Assembly: GCA_000163695.1 (NCBI GenBank)
Contig: GG774889.1
Coordinates: 240,114-304,113 of the forward strand
Source of the DNA: Bacteroidetes oral taxon 274 str. F0058
GTDB lineage: Bacteria > Bacteroidota > Bacteroidia > Bacteroidales > Paludibacteraceae
Direction of reading: 5' to 3'
DNA: 64,000 nucleotides
The notes under the pieces were generated by a model. It saw only the letters and a program-made list of their open reading frames with translations. It was not told the DNA's origin and searched no databases. Positions within the stretch are counted from its first letter, which is position 1. Each line of letters starts with the position of its first letter. Positions 34,106 through 42,659 of the stretch are shown here, in pieces. A program made the position numbers and the translations under genes.

Positions 34106-35197
34106 ATGAGTTTATTACACACCATTGCTCTTACTTTTATAAAAGGAGTAGGTCCTATAAGTGCCAAAATGCTGATGGCGAAATATAAAGATTCGGAAAA
34201 TATTTTCAAAGAGCGTCTCGACATTTTAGCCAAAACTCCCAAAATAGGTAATGCTTTTTCGGGTAACAGAGTGTTGTCCGATGCCCTCGCCCGTGCCGAG
34301 GAGGAGATGAATTTTGCCCGAAAAAACAATATTCGGATTTACTCGTATCTCGACAAAGAGTATCCTTACCGCCTCCAAGAATGCGAAGATGCTCCCATAA
34401 TATTGTACCAATATGGCAGCCGCAACCTCAACGAAGGGCACGTGCTTGCCGTAGTAGGTACGCGTAATATAACGCCCTATGGCAGGGAGCTGACGAGCAA
34501 TCTGGTGTCGCAGACAGCCGGTTTTCGGTCGAATGTGGCAATAGTCAGCGGTTTGGCTTATGGCGTCGACGGGGCGGCACATAGAGCCGCTCTGAAAGAA
34601 AATATCCCCACGATTGCCGTTGTGGCTCACGGTTTGGATAGAGTGTATCCCGCTCAGCACAAAGGTCTGGCAGCAAGCATTGTACAGCAAGGCGGTGCCA
34701 TAATTACCGAATATCCGTCGAAAACAAACCCCGATGCACCTAATTTTGTACAACGCAATAGAATTATAGCGGGTATAAGCGATGCTGTGGTAGTGGTCGA
34801 AAGTGCCGAAAAGGGAGGAGCCTTGCTAACGGCAGATGCCGCCAACAGCTATAATCGCGATGTGTTTGCTTTTGCAGGTCGTACGGACGACGTGTTTTCG
34901 GTCGGATGCAATAATCTGATAAAATCTTTTAGAGCTCAGATGATTACCTGTGCCGATGATATTTTCTTGTCTATGGGTTGGAGTCATAGCTGTCAAAAGC
35001 CTCAGACAGAGCTTTTCCCCGAAGAGCTTACGGCAGAGGAGGGTGATATTGTGGCTATTCTCCGCAAAAAGCCGACAGAGGTCAATGAGTTGAGCAGAAT
35101 GGTCGATATCCCTATCCAAAAGCTGATATCTACGCTTATATTGCTGGAATTTAAAGGTGTAGTCAAAGCACTTCCCGGGAATATATATAAGGCGTAG
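34106..35197 (+). CDS. dprA: DNA-processing protein DprA (Smf)
   Basis: 363 residues. DprA protects incoming single-stranded DNA and loads RecA during natural transformation. An N-terminal HhH/SAM-like region (LTFIKGVGPISAKMLMAKY) precedes the Rossmann-like core with AVVGTRNITPYG (about 115), SGLAYGVDGAAH, TIAVVAHGLDRVYP and FVQRNRIIAGISDAVVVVES. A C-terminal winged-helix (VNELSRMVDIPIQKLISTLILLEFKG) is present. It indicates possible transformation competence but is also widespread in non-competent species. Confidence 0.96.
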   Translation: MSLLHTIALTFIKGVGPISAKMLMAKYKDSENIFKERLDILAKTPKIGNAFSGNRVLSDALARAEEEMNFARKNNIRIYSYLDKEYPYRLQECEDAPIILYQYGSRNLNEGHVLAVVGTRNITPYGRELTSNLVSQTAGFRSNVAIVSGLAYGVDGAAHRAALKENIPTIAVVAHGLDRVYPAQHKGLAASIVQQGGAIITEYPSKTNPDAPNFVQRNRIIAGISDAVVVVESAEKGGALLTADAANSYNRDVFAFAGRTDDVFSVGCNNLIKSFRAQMITCADDIFLSMGWSHSCQKPQTELFPEELTAEEGDIVAILRKKPTEVNELSRMVDIPIQKLISTLILLEFKGVVKALPGNIYKA

Positions 35198-35248
35198 CTT
35201 TTTTAGGGCGAAGTATAATTATTTGATATGTGATGTATTAGACACAGA

Positions 35249-35278
35249 AAAAGGGATAATCCGTATATTATCCCTTTT
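35249..35278. terminator. Bidirectional terminator between dprA and tRNA-Asp
   Basis: A perfect 12-bp stem AAAAGGGATAAT / ATTATCCCTTTT with a 6-base loop and A/T runs on both sides. It ends dprA on the plus strand and the tRNA-Asp transcript on the minus strand. Confidence 0.9.
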
Positions 35279-35285
35279 CTCGTTG

Positions 35286-35359
35286 CGGTATGGACGGGAC
35301 TCGAACCCGCGACCCCCTGCGTGACAGGCAGGTATTCTAACCAGCTGAACTACCACACC
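35286..35359 (-). tRNA. tRNA-Asp (GTC anticodon)
   Basis: Cloverleaf on the minus strand: acceptor GGTGTGG/CCATACC with a G-T pair, anticodon arm CCTGC-CTGTCAC-GCAGG with anticodon GTC, T arm GCGGG-TTCGAGT-CCCGT. CCA is not encoded. A full promoter lies 20 bases upstream. Confidence 0.95.
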
Positions 35360-35379
35360 GTATCGGTCTTTTGCGGCTG

Positions 35380-35387
35380 CAAAGGTA
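35380..35387 (-). promoter_or_regulatory. Promoter of tRNA-Asp (TACCTTTG)
   Basis: TACCTTTG with TTTG at 35407-35410, 19 bases apart, on the minus strand. Confidence 0.7.
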
Positions 35388-35424
35388 ATACTTTTTTTTG
35401 AACCTGCAAAATTTTATGCGTTTT

Positions 35425-36381
35425 TTATTTATTCAATCGCTTCGAAAGCTTATCCAACATATCGACCGTCATCTTTGGCAGGTCGTACTTGGGACAGAAA
35501 CCCCATTCGGCTCTGGCACACGAATCGTCCATATAATTAGGCCACGAGTCTGCTATCTTTTGTTTCAGTTCGTCGTGTTTGTATACCATCACAAAGTTGG
35601 GTTTGTGTTTGCGTATCTCGGCGTATATTGCTTCCGGGTCGAAGTGCATTGCCGTTACATTGAACGAATTGCGGTGAATTAGCTTCGATGGGTCTGCCTC
35701 CATTATATCTATTGCAGCGTCGATGGCATCGGGCATATACATCATATCGAGGAGTGTGCCTTTTTTCAGCGGACACTCGAATGTCTCGCCTTTGACCGCA
35801 GCGTAATAGATGTCTACGGCATAGTCGGTGGTACCGCCTCCCGGAGGGCAAACATTCGATATAAGCCCGGGGAAACGTACCGAGCGGGTATCGACACCGA
35901 AACGTTCGAAATAGTAGTCGGAGAGCAGTTCGCCTGTTACTTTGGTAACGCCATAGATGGTTCTCGGGCGTTGTATCGTGTCTTGAGGAGTGTTATCGAG
36001 CGGTGTATTGGGTCCGAAAGCACCTATGGACGACGGAGTAAAGAGAGCAACTTTGTACTCGCGAGCTATCTCCAAGCAGTTCAACAACGCACCCATACCG
36101 ACATTCCAACCGAGCATCGGGTTCTTTTCGGCAGTAGCCGACAGTATTGCTACCAGATTGTAAATGCCGTCTATTTTGTAATCGGCTACTATCTGTGCTA
36201 TCTGTTTGGCGTCTGTGGCGTCGCAGGGGAGGCATACGCCGCTGTCTTTTATCTCCTGTGTAAGGCGATTCGGGTTTAGGTCTGAGGCGATTACGTTGCC
36301 ATTGCCATACACCTCTCTAAGTCTCATTGTAAGCTCCGAACCAATCTGTCCGCCGGCTCCCAAAACTAATATTTTTTTCAT
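35425..36381 (-). CDS. NAD-dependent epimerase/dehydratase, L-threonine 3-dehydrogenase type (SDR)
   Basis: 318 residues. Rossmann NAD-binding motif GAGGQIGS at residues 8-15, catalytic Ser in FTPSSIGAFG and YxxxK in YGVTKVTGE (about 145). The closest group is the short-chain L-threonine 3-dehydrogenase, which oxidises Thr to 2-amino-3-ketobutyrate; RPRTIYGVTKVTGELLSDYY and RFPGLISNVCPPGGGTTDYAVDIYY are characteristic. The partner 2-amino-3-ketobutyrate CoA ligase is not in the window. It is monocistronic, with its own promoter. Confidence 0.9.
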   Translation of the reverse strand: MKKILVLGAGGQIGSELTMRLREVYGNGNVIASDLNPNRLTQEIKDSGVCLPCDATDAKQIAQIVADYKIDGIYNLVAILSATAEKNPMLGWNVGMGALLNCLEIAREYKVALFTPSSIGAFGPNTPLDNTPQDTIQRPRTIYGVTKVTGELLSDYYFERFGVDTRSVRFPGLISNVCPPGGGTTDYAVDIYYAAVKGETFECPLKKGTLLDMMYMPDAIDAAIDIMEADPSKLIHRNSFNVTAMHFDPEAIYAEIRKHKPNFVMVYKHDELKQKIADSWPNYMDDSCARAEWGFCPKYDLPKMTVDMLDKLSKRLNK

Positions 36382-36407
36382 TTCCGTATACCGTTTTTTT
36401 CAGCGTG

Positions 36408-36415
36408 CAAAGGTA
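36408..36415 (-). promoter_or_regulatory. Promoter box of the threonine dehydrogenase-like gene (TACCTTTG)
   Basis: TACCTTTG on the minus strand, 27 bases upstream of the ATG. Confidence 0.55.
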
Positions 36416-36457
36416 ATAACTTTATGTTATTTGTCATACCTTTTTTGTTATTTTATT

Positions 36458-37588
36458 TCAATAATTGTAATAATAATTTGTCAGAAAATCTATCGTACGG
36501 TTGTATATCGGTTTTGTGAACTCTACGAAGAGTTCTTGTTCCGAAGGCGGCAGTTCGCGTCCGAGTCGGCATACCTCTATTTGTTCGGGAGTCAGAGCAC
36601 GCATATCGCCCACATAGTAGCCCCATACCGATATCCATACATATTCGCCGGGGAATCTGCGTTGTATTATCGGCTGTTTGTTTTTGTTGTTTATAATCTT
36701 TACCTCGAGCAGTCCTGCCGATACGACCTCAGAATGTACTTCTATATATTGTGCCCGTACTGTGCCGTATATGGGGATACGCTCTCCTCTGATATTGGTG
36801 TAATCTACTATTACACTATCTCTTATGCAGTCGGTTATATACTTGGTATCTCGTGTGTTGCCTATGGTAAAGTCTGCGAAATCGAGAATAATTGTCTGGT
36901 GGGCGTATTCGGGATTTTTTGTTTCCTCTTCGAGAAACTCTACCTTGTTGTGATAGTTGGCGTAGTTGAGCCCTTCGAGCAGATTGTCGAAGAAGAAGTC
37001 CGACGACAAGCGGTATCGCAAAGGCGTTATCGGTCTGCGTACCAATACTTTGAGTATCGACCCCATTTTTGCCTCTGCCACGAGACTGTCTAGGTCTTTA
37101 TAGTTTTTCACGAAGTTATCGACGTTGTCGAAGAAATACAGTGCCTTACGCGCTCCCTCGACACTGTTTCTATCGAGAGCTTCTACTCCGAGCCGATAAA
37201 ATGCCTCGGCTCCTGCCTCTCGGGCAGTCTCCGCTTCTTGGGTAAAGTCGGTTGGTTCGGGTATGAGTTCGGCTGCTTTGGGACAACGCTCTATCTCGTT
37301 TGCCATAGCATTGAGCATATTGTACATTTTTACTATCGAGTAATATTTGTCGGGGTCGCCCGATAGTTGCAGTTTATCGATAGACGACTGTAAATTGCTT
37401 ATTGCCATAGGATACGATTTTTGTAGTATCTCCTGTACTTTCGTGTCGTCGGGCTTAGCCCTCAGACGTTTGACGGACGCCATCGTTGCTCTGTAATAGT
37501 CTCCGTGATTGTACAATCGGGCAGGTGTGGTACAAGCAGCCACGAGGCATATCAATACTATTGCGGCAGGTATTGTTTTTATTTTCAT
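36458..37588 (-). CDS. Large lipoprotein of unknown function with TPR-like helices
   Basis: 376 residues. The signal MKIKTIPAAIVLICLVAACTTP has the lipid-acceptor Cys at residue 19 or 20. Residues 25-180 look helical and TPR-like (YYRATMASVKRLRAKPDDTKVQEIL, AGAEAFYRLGVEALDRNSVEGARKALYFF). The C-terminal half looks beta-rich (IILDFADFTIGNTRDTKYITDC, VVSAGLLEVKIINN, FPGEYVWISVWGYYVGD). No family is recognised. It is monocistronic and likely outer-membrane or periplasmic. Confidence 0.8.
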   Translation of the reverse strand: MKIKTIPAAIVLICLVAACTTPARLYNHGDYYRATMASVKRLRAKPDDTKVQEILQKSYPMAISNLQSSIDKLQLSGDPDKYYSIVKMYNMLNAMANEIERCPKAAELIPEPTDFTQEAETAREAGAEAFYRLGVEALDRNSVEGARKALYFFDNVDNFVKNYKDLDSLVAEAKMGSILKVLVRRPITPLRYRLSSDFFFDNLLEGLNYANYHNKVEFLEEETKNPEYAHQTIILDFADFTIGNTRDTKYITDCIRDSVIVDYTNIRGERIPIYGTVRAQYIEVHSEVVSAGLLEVKIINNKNKQPIIQRRFPGEYVWISVWGYYVGDMRALTPEQIEVCRLGRELPPSEQELFVEFTKPIYNRTIDFLTNYYYNY

Positions 37589-37620
37589 AGTCTTATAAAG
37601 AATATTTTTTTTACGACGGG

Positions 37621-37628
37621 CAAAGTTA
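37621..37628 (-). promoter_or_regulatory. Promoter box of the large lipoprotein gene (TAACTTTG)
   Basis: TAACTTTG on the minus strand, 33 bases upstream of the ATG. Confidence 0.5.
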
Positions 37629-37741
37629 CAAAAAAATTACATAACTCCGAATCGGGATATTATTCGATTATTTATTAACTTCGCATTGTATTAATATATA
37701 ATCAATCTGCAAATAAAACACACAAAAACAATCGATAAACA

Positions 37742-38668
37742 GTGACGTCTCGAACAAACCTCATAACGATATTAGGCCCTACCGCCTGCGGAAAAACGGC
37801 TTTGGCTACCCGTCTGGCAGCTCGCATAGGTGGGCAAATCATCAGTGCCGACTCGCGTCAAGTGTATCGGGGTATGGATATCGGTACGGGGAAAGATATA
37901 GACGAATATACGGTCGACGGCAGAGATATTCCGTATCATTTGGTAGATATCGTAGATGCCGGGTATAAATACAATCTGTATGAGTATCTACGCGATTTCG
38001 GCAGTGCTTTGGAGCGGGTTATCGCCGAAGGCGACCGCCCGGTACTCTGTGGAGGTACGGGGCTGTACATAGAAGCCGTACTGAAAGGCTACAATATGGT
38101 AGAAGTGCCTGTCAGTAAGCAGCTGAGAGCATCGCTGCAAGGTAAATCGTTGGAAGAGCTGCGGCGTATTCTGTCGGGCTACAAATCTCTACACAACACC
38201 ACCGATACGTCGACTATCGACAGGGCTGTACGAGCCATAGAGATAGCCGACTATTACAGGCAAAACGATATTGTTTATTGCAAGATGAATACGAAGATAA
38301 ACCCTATCTTATTCGGTATCGATATAGACCGCGACGAACGTCGGCGACGCATATCGCAGCGGTTGCAATCGCGACTCGACGAGGGTATGGCTGACGAAGT
38401 ACGTAACCTCTTGGATAGCGGCATATCGCCCGAAGACCTTATGTATTACGGGTTGGAATACAAATATTTGACCCAATATGTCGTGGGAGATATTTCGTAT
38501 GACGAGATGTTTGTATCGTTACAGACTGCCATACACCGTTTTGCCAAACGGCAGATGACTTGGTTCAGAGGTATGGAGAAACGAGGATTCGTCATACGTT
38601 GGCTGCCATACGATATGCCCGATACCGAGAAAACGGACGAAATAATATCGGTGATAAGTCGTTTGTAG
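37742..38668 (+). CDS. miaA: tRNA dimethylallyltransferase
   Basis: 308 residues. MiaA puts a dimethylallyl group on A37 of tRNAs that read UNN codons. P-loop LGPTACGKTA at residues 11-20, then DSRQVYRGMDIGTGKD, the DVVD-like HLVDIVDAG, and GGTGLYIEA. The start is GTG at 37742, since no ATG lies close upstream in frame and the P-loop is at the expected distance. Followed by rnhA after 37 bases. Confidence 0.96.
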   Translation: MTSRTNLITILGPTACGKTALATRLAARIGGQIISADSRQVYRGMDIGTGKDIDEYTVDGRDIPYHLVDIVDAGYKYNLYEYLRDFGSALERVIAEGDRPVLCGGTGLYIEAVLKGYNMVEVPVSKQLRASLQGKSLEELRRILSGYKSLHNTTDTSTIDRAVRAIEIADYYRQNDIVYCKMNTKINPILFGIDIDRDERRRRISQRLQSRLDEGMADEVRNLLDSGISPEDLMYYGLEYKYLTQYVVGDISYDEMFVSLQTAIHRFAKRQMTWFRGMEKRGFVIRWLPYDMPDTEKTDEIISVISRL

Positions 38669-38705
38669 ATAAGAAGTTGTTTGTATAGGATTAGAGTGAT
38701 ATGAT

Positions 38706-39329
38706 ATGGCAAAAAATAAATTTTACGTAGTCTGGCGAGGTAGGCGTTGTGGTATTTTCGACAATTGGGACGATTGTAAGGCTCAGATAGATAAGTTCGA
38801 AGGGGCTGTGTATAAAGGCTTTGCTACATACAGTCAGGCAGAGGAGGCTTTCGACGGCGGCGTACCGAACTTCCGACGGACAAAAGAGACCAATGAGAAG
38901 AGCCGTAATACTGCCGACTATCCGCCTACGATACGGGGAATTGCCGTCGATGCCGCTTGCAGCGGTAATCCCGGGCAGATGGAGTATCGGGGGGTATGGA
39001 TAGGCAGCGGCAAAGAGATATTTCACAGTAAGGTGTATCCCGAGGCAACCAACAATATAGGTGAGTTTCTGGCTCTGGTGCATATCTTGGCTCTGTCGAA
39101 ACAAGAGGGCTGGCACTACGATATATATTCCGATAGCCGCAATGCCATACTATGGGTGCAGCAGGGACGATGCAAAACCAAGCTTACTCCTAATAGCCGC
39201 AATGCAGAGATATTCGAACTAATAAGGCGAGCCGAGAAGTGGCTGGCAAACAACTCTCCGACTAACCGCATAATAAAGTGGGAAACAGACCTATGGGGCG
39301 AAATCCCCGCCGATTTTGGGCGTAAGTGA
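38706..39329 (+). CDS. rnhA: Ribonuclease HI with N-terminal viroplasmin (caulimovirus-type) domain
   Basis: 207 residues. The N-terminal domain (KFYVVWRGRRCGIFDNWDDC to FATYSQAEEAF, residues 5-48) binds RNA-DNA hybrids. The RNase H fold follows with the acidic active site: Asp in IAVDAACSGNPG (about 82), Glu in NNIGEFLALVH (about 120), Asp in YSDSRNAILW (about 143) and a C-terminal Asp in IPADFGRK. It removes RNA from hybrids. It is coupled to miaA. Confidence 0.94.
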   Translation: MAKNKFYVVWRGRRCGIFDNWDDCKAQIDKFEGAVYKGFATYSQAEEAFDGGVPNFRRTKETNEKSRNTADYPPTIRGIAVDAACSGNPGQMEYRGVWIGSGKEIFHSKVYPEATNNIGEFLALVHILALSKQEGWHYDIYSDSRNAILWVQQGRCKTKLTPNSRNAEIFELIRRAEKWLANNSPTNRIIKWETDLWGEIPADFGRK

Positions 39330-39367
39330 GTCTCTCGGCTGCTATACCGTAGCGAACGAAGTAGCGA

Positions 39368-40534
39368 TTATACCGAGCGAGGCTGACTTTTGTCGTTGTT
39401 TTTTCCGTTGGTTATCAGCAGACAAAAGGATATTATTGGCAACAGAATATCGAATATCGGTATCGCCAAAACGTGTTTTGACGTGTTTAATATTTTGGCT
39501 GTCTTGTTGATGGTAGACAATTGTTTTATGTATCTGATTATCAGTAGTAGAGCAGCAAAGGCTATTAGATAAATATTGAATGTAAGGGCGGCAGGTATCA
39601 ACGAGAGGTAGAAAAGATAACGGCTGACCGCTTCCATACCTATCCTCCGACGGCTATCGGTGGAGTAGAGAGCCGAGGCTCTGAGATGACGTTTTTTTTG
39701 CAGACACCATTTGGCGAAGGTTTTCTCGGGCACAGACATAGTCTTGCTATTTGCTTTACAGGATATTGCCGTATTTGTACGGTTGCCTGCTTTGTTTATG
39801 AGCAGGTCGTCGTCGCCTGAGGCAATGTGCAGATGTCCGGCAAAGCCTTTGTTTCGGTAGAATGTCGAACGTTTGTACATCAGATTGCGACCTACGCCCA
39901 TATATGGCTTGCCTGCATAGGCGAAGCCGAAATACTGCATCGCAATGAATAGCGTATCGTACGATATTAGTCGGTTGATAAAGCTTTTTTCTTTCATATA
40001 GTCGCCGAAACCGATTACGAACTCGGTATCGGCAGTCATATTCTGTACCATCAGGCTTATCCAATCTTCCGAGACAGGGTAGCAGTCGGCGTCGGTGAAG
40101 AGCAACAGCTCGTTTTTGGCGGCTTTTATCCCTATGGTTATAGCGAGTTTTTTACGACTTATTATGTTTGTACCTGTCGGTATGTTGGTTACATACAGGT
40201 TGGTGTATTTCTGTTGCAAAGCACTCAGTACAATGTCGGTATTGTCTTCTGAGCCGTCGTTTACGAGTATCACCTCGAAGTTCGGGTATCTCTGTTCCAG
40301 TACCTTAGGCAAAAAATTACTGAGATTCTCCGCCTCGTTGCGGGCACAGATAATCACCGAAACAGGAGGCTGTGCGAAGTTAAATATAGTTCTGCCCTGC
40401 TTGTCTTTGCGGTTTTTGCTGATAACCCCCGAGAAGTAATGTGAATAGTAATATAACTGTATTGCAAAAAATAGAAATACAACGCCGCCAAGTACCGCTG
40501 CGACAATGTCTAAATCCTGAAAATATATATCCAT
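39368..40534 (-). CDS. Family 2 glycosyltransferase, membrane-bound
   Basis: 388 residues. An N-terminal span (VAAVLGGVVFLFFAIQLYYY), the GT2 catalytic domain with PVSVIICARNEAENL (about 55), VILVNDGSEDNTD and the DxD-type FTDADCYP (about 148), then GDDDLLINKAG and KTFAKWCLQKKRHLRAS (QxxRW-like region). Two or three C-terminal spans close it. Such enzymes elongate surface polysaccharides or glycolipids. The convergent rnhA ends 38 bases away. Confidence 0.92.
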   Translation of the reverse strand: MDIYFQDLDIVAAVLGGVVFLFFAIQLYYYSHYFSGVISKNRKDKQGRTIFNFAQPPVSVIICARNEAENLSNFLPKVLEQRYPNFEVILVNDGSEDNTDIVLSALQQKYTNLYVTNIPTGTNIISRKKLAITIGIKAAKNELLLFTDADCYPVSEDWISLMVQNMTADTEFVIGFGDYMKEKSFINRLISYDTLFIAMQYFGFAYAGKPYMGVGRNLMYKRSTFYRNKGFAGHLHIASGDDDLLINKAGNRTNTAISCKANSKTMSVPEKTFAKWCLQKKRHLRASALYSTDSRRRIGMEAVSRYLFYLSLIPAALTFNIYLIAFAALLLIIRYIKQLSTINKTAKILNTSKHVLAIPIFDILLPIISFCLLITNGKNNDKSQPRSV

Positions 40535-40557
40535 TGCTTCTATATTAAATTTTTGTG

Positions 40558-40565
40558 CAAAGATA
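40558..40565 (-). promoter_or_regulatory. Promoter of the GT2 gene (TATCTTTG)
   Basis: TATCTTTG with TTTG at 40585-40588, 19 bases apart, on the minus strand, 24 bases upstream of the ATG. Confidence 0.65.
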
Positions 40566-40585
40566 ACTTAAAAAAGCGACTTAAC

Positions 40586-40618
40586 AAAAAAGCCGACATA
40601 CCGATGTTGCCGACTTTT
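40586..40618 (-). terminator. Possible terminator of the small membrane protein gene
   Basis: Interrupted stem AAAAG...ACAT / ATGT...CTTTTTT on the minus strand, 42 bases past the stop at 40661. The interior does not pair well. It overlaps the GT2 -33 element. Confidence 0.4.
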
Positions 40619-40660
40619 AAGTAACGATAGAACAAGTTTTATACTCGTTCGGTCTTGTTT

Positions 40661-40846
40661 TTATTGATGTTTCCTTATGAGGTTGTAGAAAAACATTACG
40701 ACCGATACAGCGGTAGCCGTCATTCCTACAATCAGCAGAGACTGCGAGAGCACCCCGCCGTTGCCTACGATTTTCAGGAACGCTCCAAGGACTACTACAA
40801 GGGTACCTACGATGAACAGTATTGCAGGAAATCTAAAATTATTCAT
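40661..40846 (-). CDS. Small GldL-like two-span membrane protein
   Basis: 61 residues with two hydrophobic spans (FPAILFIVGTLVVVLGAFLK and SLLIVGMTATAVSVVMFFYN) joined by IVGNGGVLSQ. The pattern GAFLKI...LLIVGMxxxAxxxxMFFY resembles the N-terminal membrane hairpin of the gliding/T9SS motor protein GldL, but the long cytoplasmic part of GldL is absent. It stands alone with its own promoter. The function is unknown. Confidence 0.7.
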   Translation of the reverse strand: MNNFRFPAILFIVGTLVVVLGAFLKIVGNGGVLSQSLLIVGMTATAVSVVMFFYNLIRKHQ

Positions 40847-40956
40847 AACTTAGAAATGTATTTATAAAATTTTTTATTTTAATTATTTATAGTTGGCTGA
40901 ATATTATGTTGTTATGTGACTTTATTTGAGCTCTCTTGATTTTATTTTTGAGACTG

Positions 40957-40964
40957 CAAAGGTA
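40957..40964 (-). promoter_or_regulatory. Promoter box of the small membrane protein gene (TACCTTTG)
   Basis: TACCTTTG on the minus strand, with TTTG at 40982-40985 after 17 bases, 111 bases upstream of the ATG. Confidence 0.5.
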
Positions 40965-41035
40965 ATGCTTTTTTGACTCTGCAAAAATTTTATTCGTTTT
41001 TTATTTAATCGCTTAATGGTCGAAGAATATTGCCT

Positions 41036-41557
41036 TTATTTTTTTACGATTGTCATTCTTGCGTCTGTCGAGCCTCTTTTTTTGTATCCCTCTATCATTA
41101 ATCTGCCATTGTAATAGACTTCGTCAATAAAATGAAGCCCTCCGTGGTGATAGATATTGGTAACGATAGTGTCTAAATCGTTGTGTTTCCAGCGAATATA
41201 AGACGTAACAGACGAAGTTCGTGTTACCATCAATTCAGGATGTTTTGTTGTGGCATCTGTTGCATAAAAACATAAAAATTTGTCCTGCTCCCAGAAAGAG
41301 AACCCTTTTCCCTTATTAGATTCGATGTCATAATTGTTTTCTGCTGCGATAGTATCTCCGTTTGCAAGCCGTCTGTATATCTTGATAGAGTCTATATTAA
41401 TAGCATTTTTTGTGTTGCTGTCGAACATATTTTTCCCTTCGCTATTTACAACCTTAATAATGATTTCGTCATCTATCTGTGTCCCGGTGTATTCGCACGA
41501 GCTATTGGCAAGGGAAAATATTACCGCTAATACCGTTATACCTATTTTTGCTTTCAT
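41036..41557 (-). CDS. Tandem lipoprotein paralogue C (unknown function)
   Basis: 173 residues, third of three paralogues. Lipoprotein signal MKAKIGITVLAVIFSLANSSC, with the acceptor Cys at residue 21. The mature domain reads IIIKVVNSEGKNMFDSNTKN, then SIKIYRRLANGDTIAAENNYDIE, and ends YIRWKHNDLDTIVTNIYHHG and VYYNGRLMIEGYKKRG, consistent with an all-beta fold. It starts 4 bases after copy B. Copies differ mostly in a central region (KFLCFYATDATTKHPELMVTR here). The family is unknown to me; it follows a C10 protease. Confidence 0.85.
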   Translation of the reverse strand: MKAKIGITVLAVIFSLANSSCEYTGTQIDDEIIIKVVNSEGKNMFDSNTKNAINIDSIKIYRRLANGDTIAAENNYDIESNKGKGFSFWEQDKFLCFYATDATTKHPELMVTRTSSVTSYIRWKHNDLDTIVTNIYHHGGLHFIDEVYYNGRLMIEGYKKRGSTDARMTIVKK

Positions 41558-41561
41558 ATTA

Positions 41562-42086
41562 TTATCTGTCTTTTACGATTGTCATTGCGGCATAGCTTGA
41601 GCCTCTTTTTTTGTATCCTTCTATCATTAGTTTTCCATTGTAATAGACTTCGTCAATAAAATGAAGTCCTCCGTGATGGTAGATATTGGTAACGATAGTA
41701 TCTAAATCGTTGTGTTTCCAGCGAATATACGACGTGATAGACGAAGCTTCCGTTATTCTCAACTCAATATGTTTTGTCGTGGCATCTGTTGCATAAAAAC
41801 GTAAAAATTTGTCCTGCTCCCAGAAAGAGAACCCTTTTCCCTTATTAGCTTCGATGTCATAATTATTTTCTGCTGCGATAGTATCTCCGTTTGCAAGCCG
41901 TCTGTATATCTTGATAGAGTCTATATTAATAGCATTTTTTGTGTTGCTGTCGAACATATTTTTCCCTTCGCTATTTACAACCTTGATAATAACTTTGTCA
42001 TCTATCCGTGTCCCGGTGTATTCGCACGAGTTATTGGCAAGGGTAAATATTACCGCTAATACCGTTATACCTATTTTTGCTTTCAT
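41562..42086 (-). CDS. Tandem lipoprotein paralogue B (unknown function)
   Basis: 174 residues, second of the three. Same signal (MKAKIGITVLAVIFTLANNSC, Cys at residue 21) and same fold pattern. Compared with the others it has RIDDKVIIKVV near the N-terminus and HIELRITEASSITSY in the variable middle, and ends GSSYAAMTIVKDR. It is 4 bases from each neighbour, so the three are translated from one message. Confidence 0.85.
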   Translation of the reverse strand: MKAKIGITVLAVIFTLANNSCEYTGTRIDDKVIIKVVNSEGKNMFDSNTKNAINIDSIKIYRRLANGDTIAAENNYDIEANKGKGFSFWEQDKFLRFYATDATTKHIELRITEASSITSYIRWKHNDLDTIVTNIYHHGGLHFIDEVYYNGKLMIEGYKKRGSSYAAMTIVKDR

Positions 42087-42090
42087 ATTA

Positions 42091-42618
42091 TTATCTGTCT
42101 TTTATGATTGTCATTCTTGCGTCTGTCGAACCTCTTTTTTTGTATCCCTCTATCATTAATCTACCATTGTAATAGACTTCGTCAATAAAATGAAGCCCTC
42201 CGTGATGGTAGATATTAGCAACGATAGTATCAAAATCGTTGTGTTTCCAGCGAATATAAGACGTAACAGACGAAGCTTCCGTTATTTTCAATTCAGGATG
42301 TTTTGTCGTGGAAGCTGCTGCATAAAAACGTAAAAATTTACGCTGTTCCGAAAAAGAAAATCCTTTTTTTCCTTTATTAGCCTCAATGTCATAATCATTT
42401 TCTGCTGCGATGGTATCTCCGTTTGCAAGCCGTCTGTATATCCTGATAGAGTCTATATTAATGGCATTTTTTGTGGTGCTCTCGAACATATTTTTCCCTT
42501 CGCTATTTACAACCTTAATAATAACTTGACTATCTAACCGTGTTCCCGTGTATTCGCACGAGTTATTGGCAAGGGTAAATATTACCGCTAATACCGTTAT
42601 ACCTATTTTTGCTTTCAT
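42091..42618 (-). CDS. Tandem lipoprotein paralogue A (unknown function)
   Basis: 175 residues, the copy nearest the C10 protease (41 bases downstream of its stop, no terminator between). Lipobox NNSC at residues 18-21. It is the most diverged copy: KGKKGFSFSEQRKFLRFYAAASTTKHPELK replaces KGKGFSFWEQDKFL and what follows in the others. The ending STDARMTIIKDR is nearly that of copy C. An inhibitor or chaperone of the protease is a possible role by context only. Confidence 0.85.
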   Translation of the reverse strand: MKAKIGITVLAVIFTLANNSCEYTGTRLDSQVIIKVVNSEGKNMFESTTKNAINIDSIRIYRRLANGDTIAAENDYDIEANKGKKGFSFSEQRKFLRFYAAASTTKHPELKITEASSVTSYIRWKHNDFDTIVANIYHHGGLHFIDEVYYNGRLMIEGYKKRGSTDARMTIIKDR

Positions 42619-42659
42619 ATTATTACTCCTTATTTTTTGTTAGTTAAAATTTATTGATT

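Larger units (their letters stand above)
41036..42618 (-). repeat. Three tandem near-identical lipoprotein genes (about 528-bp units)
   Basis: Three copies at 41036-41557, 41562-42086 and 42091-42618, separated by only 4 bases. Long stretches are identical at DNA level, including signal-peptide and C-terminal coding regions, so the duplication is recent or kept alike by gene conversion. Confidence 0.95.
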
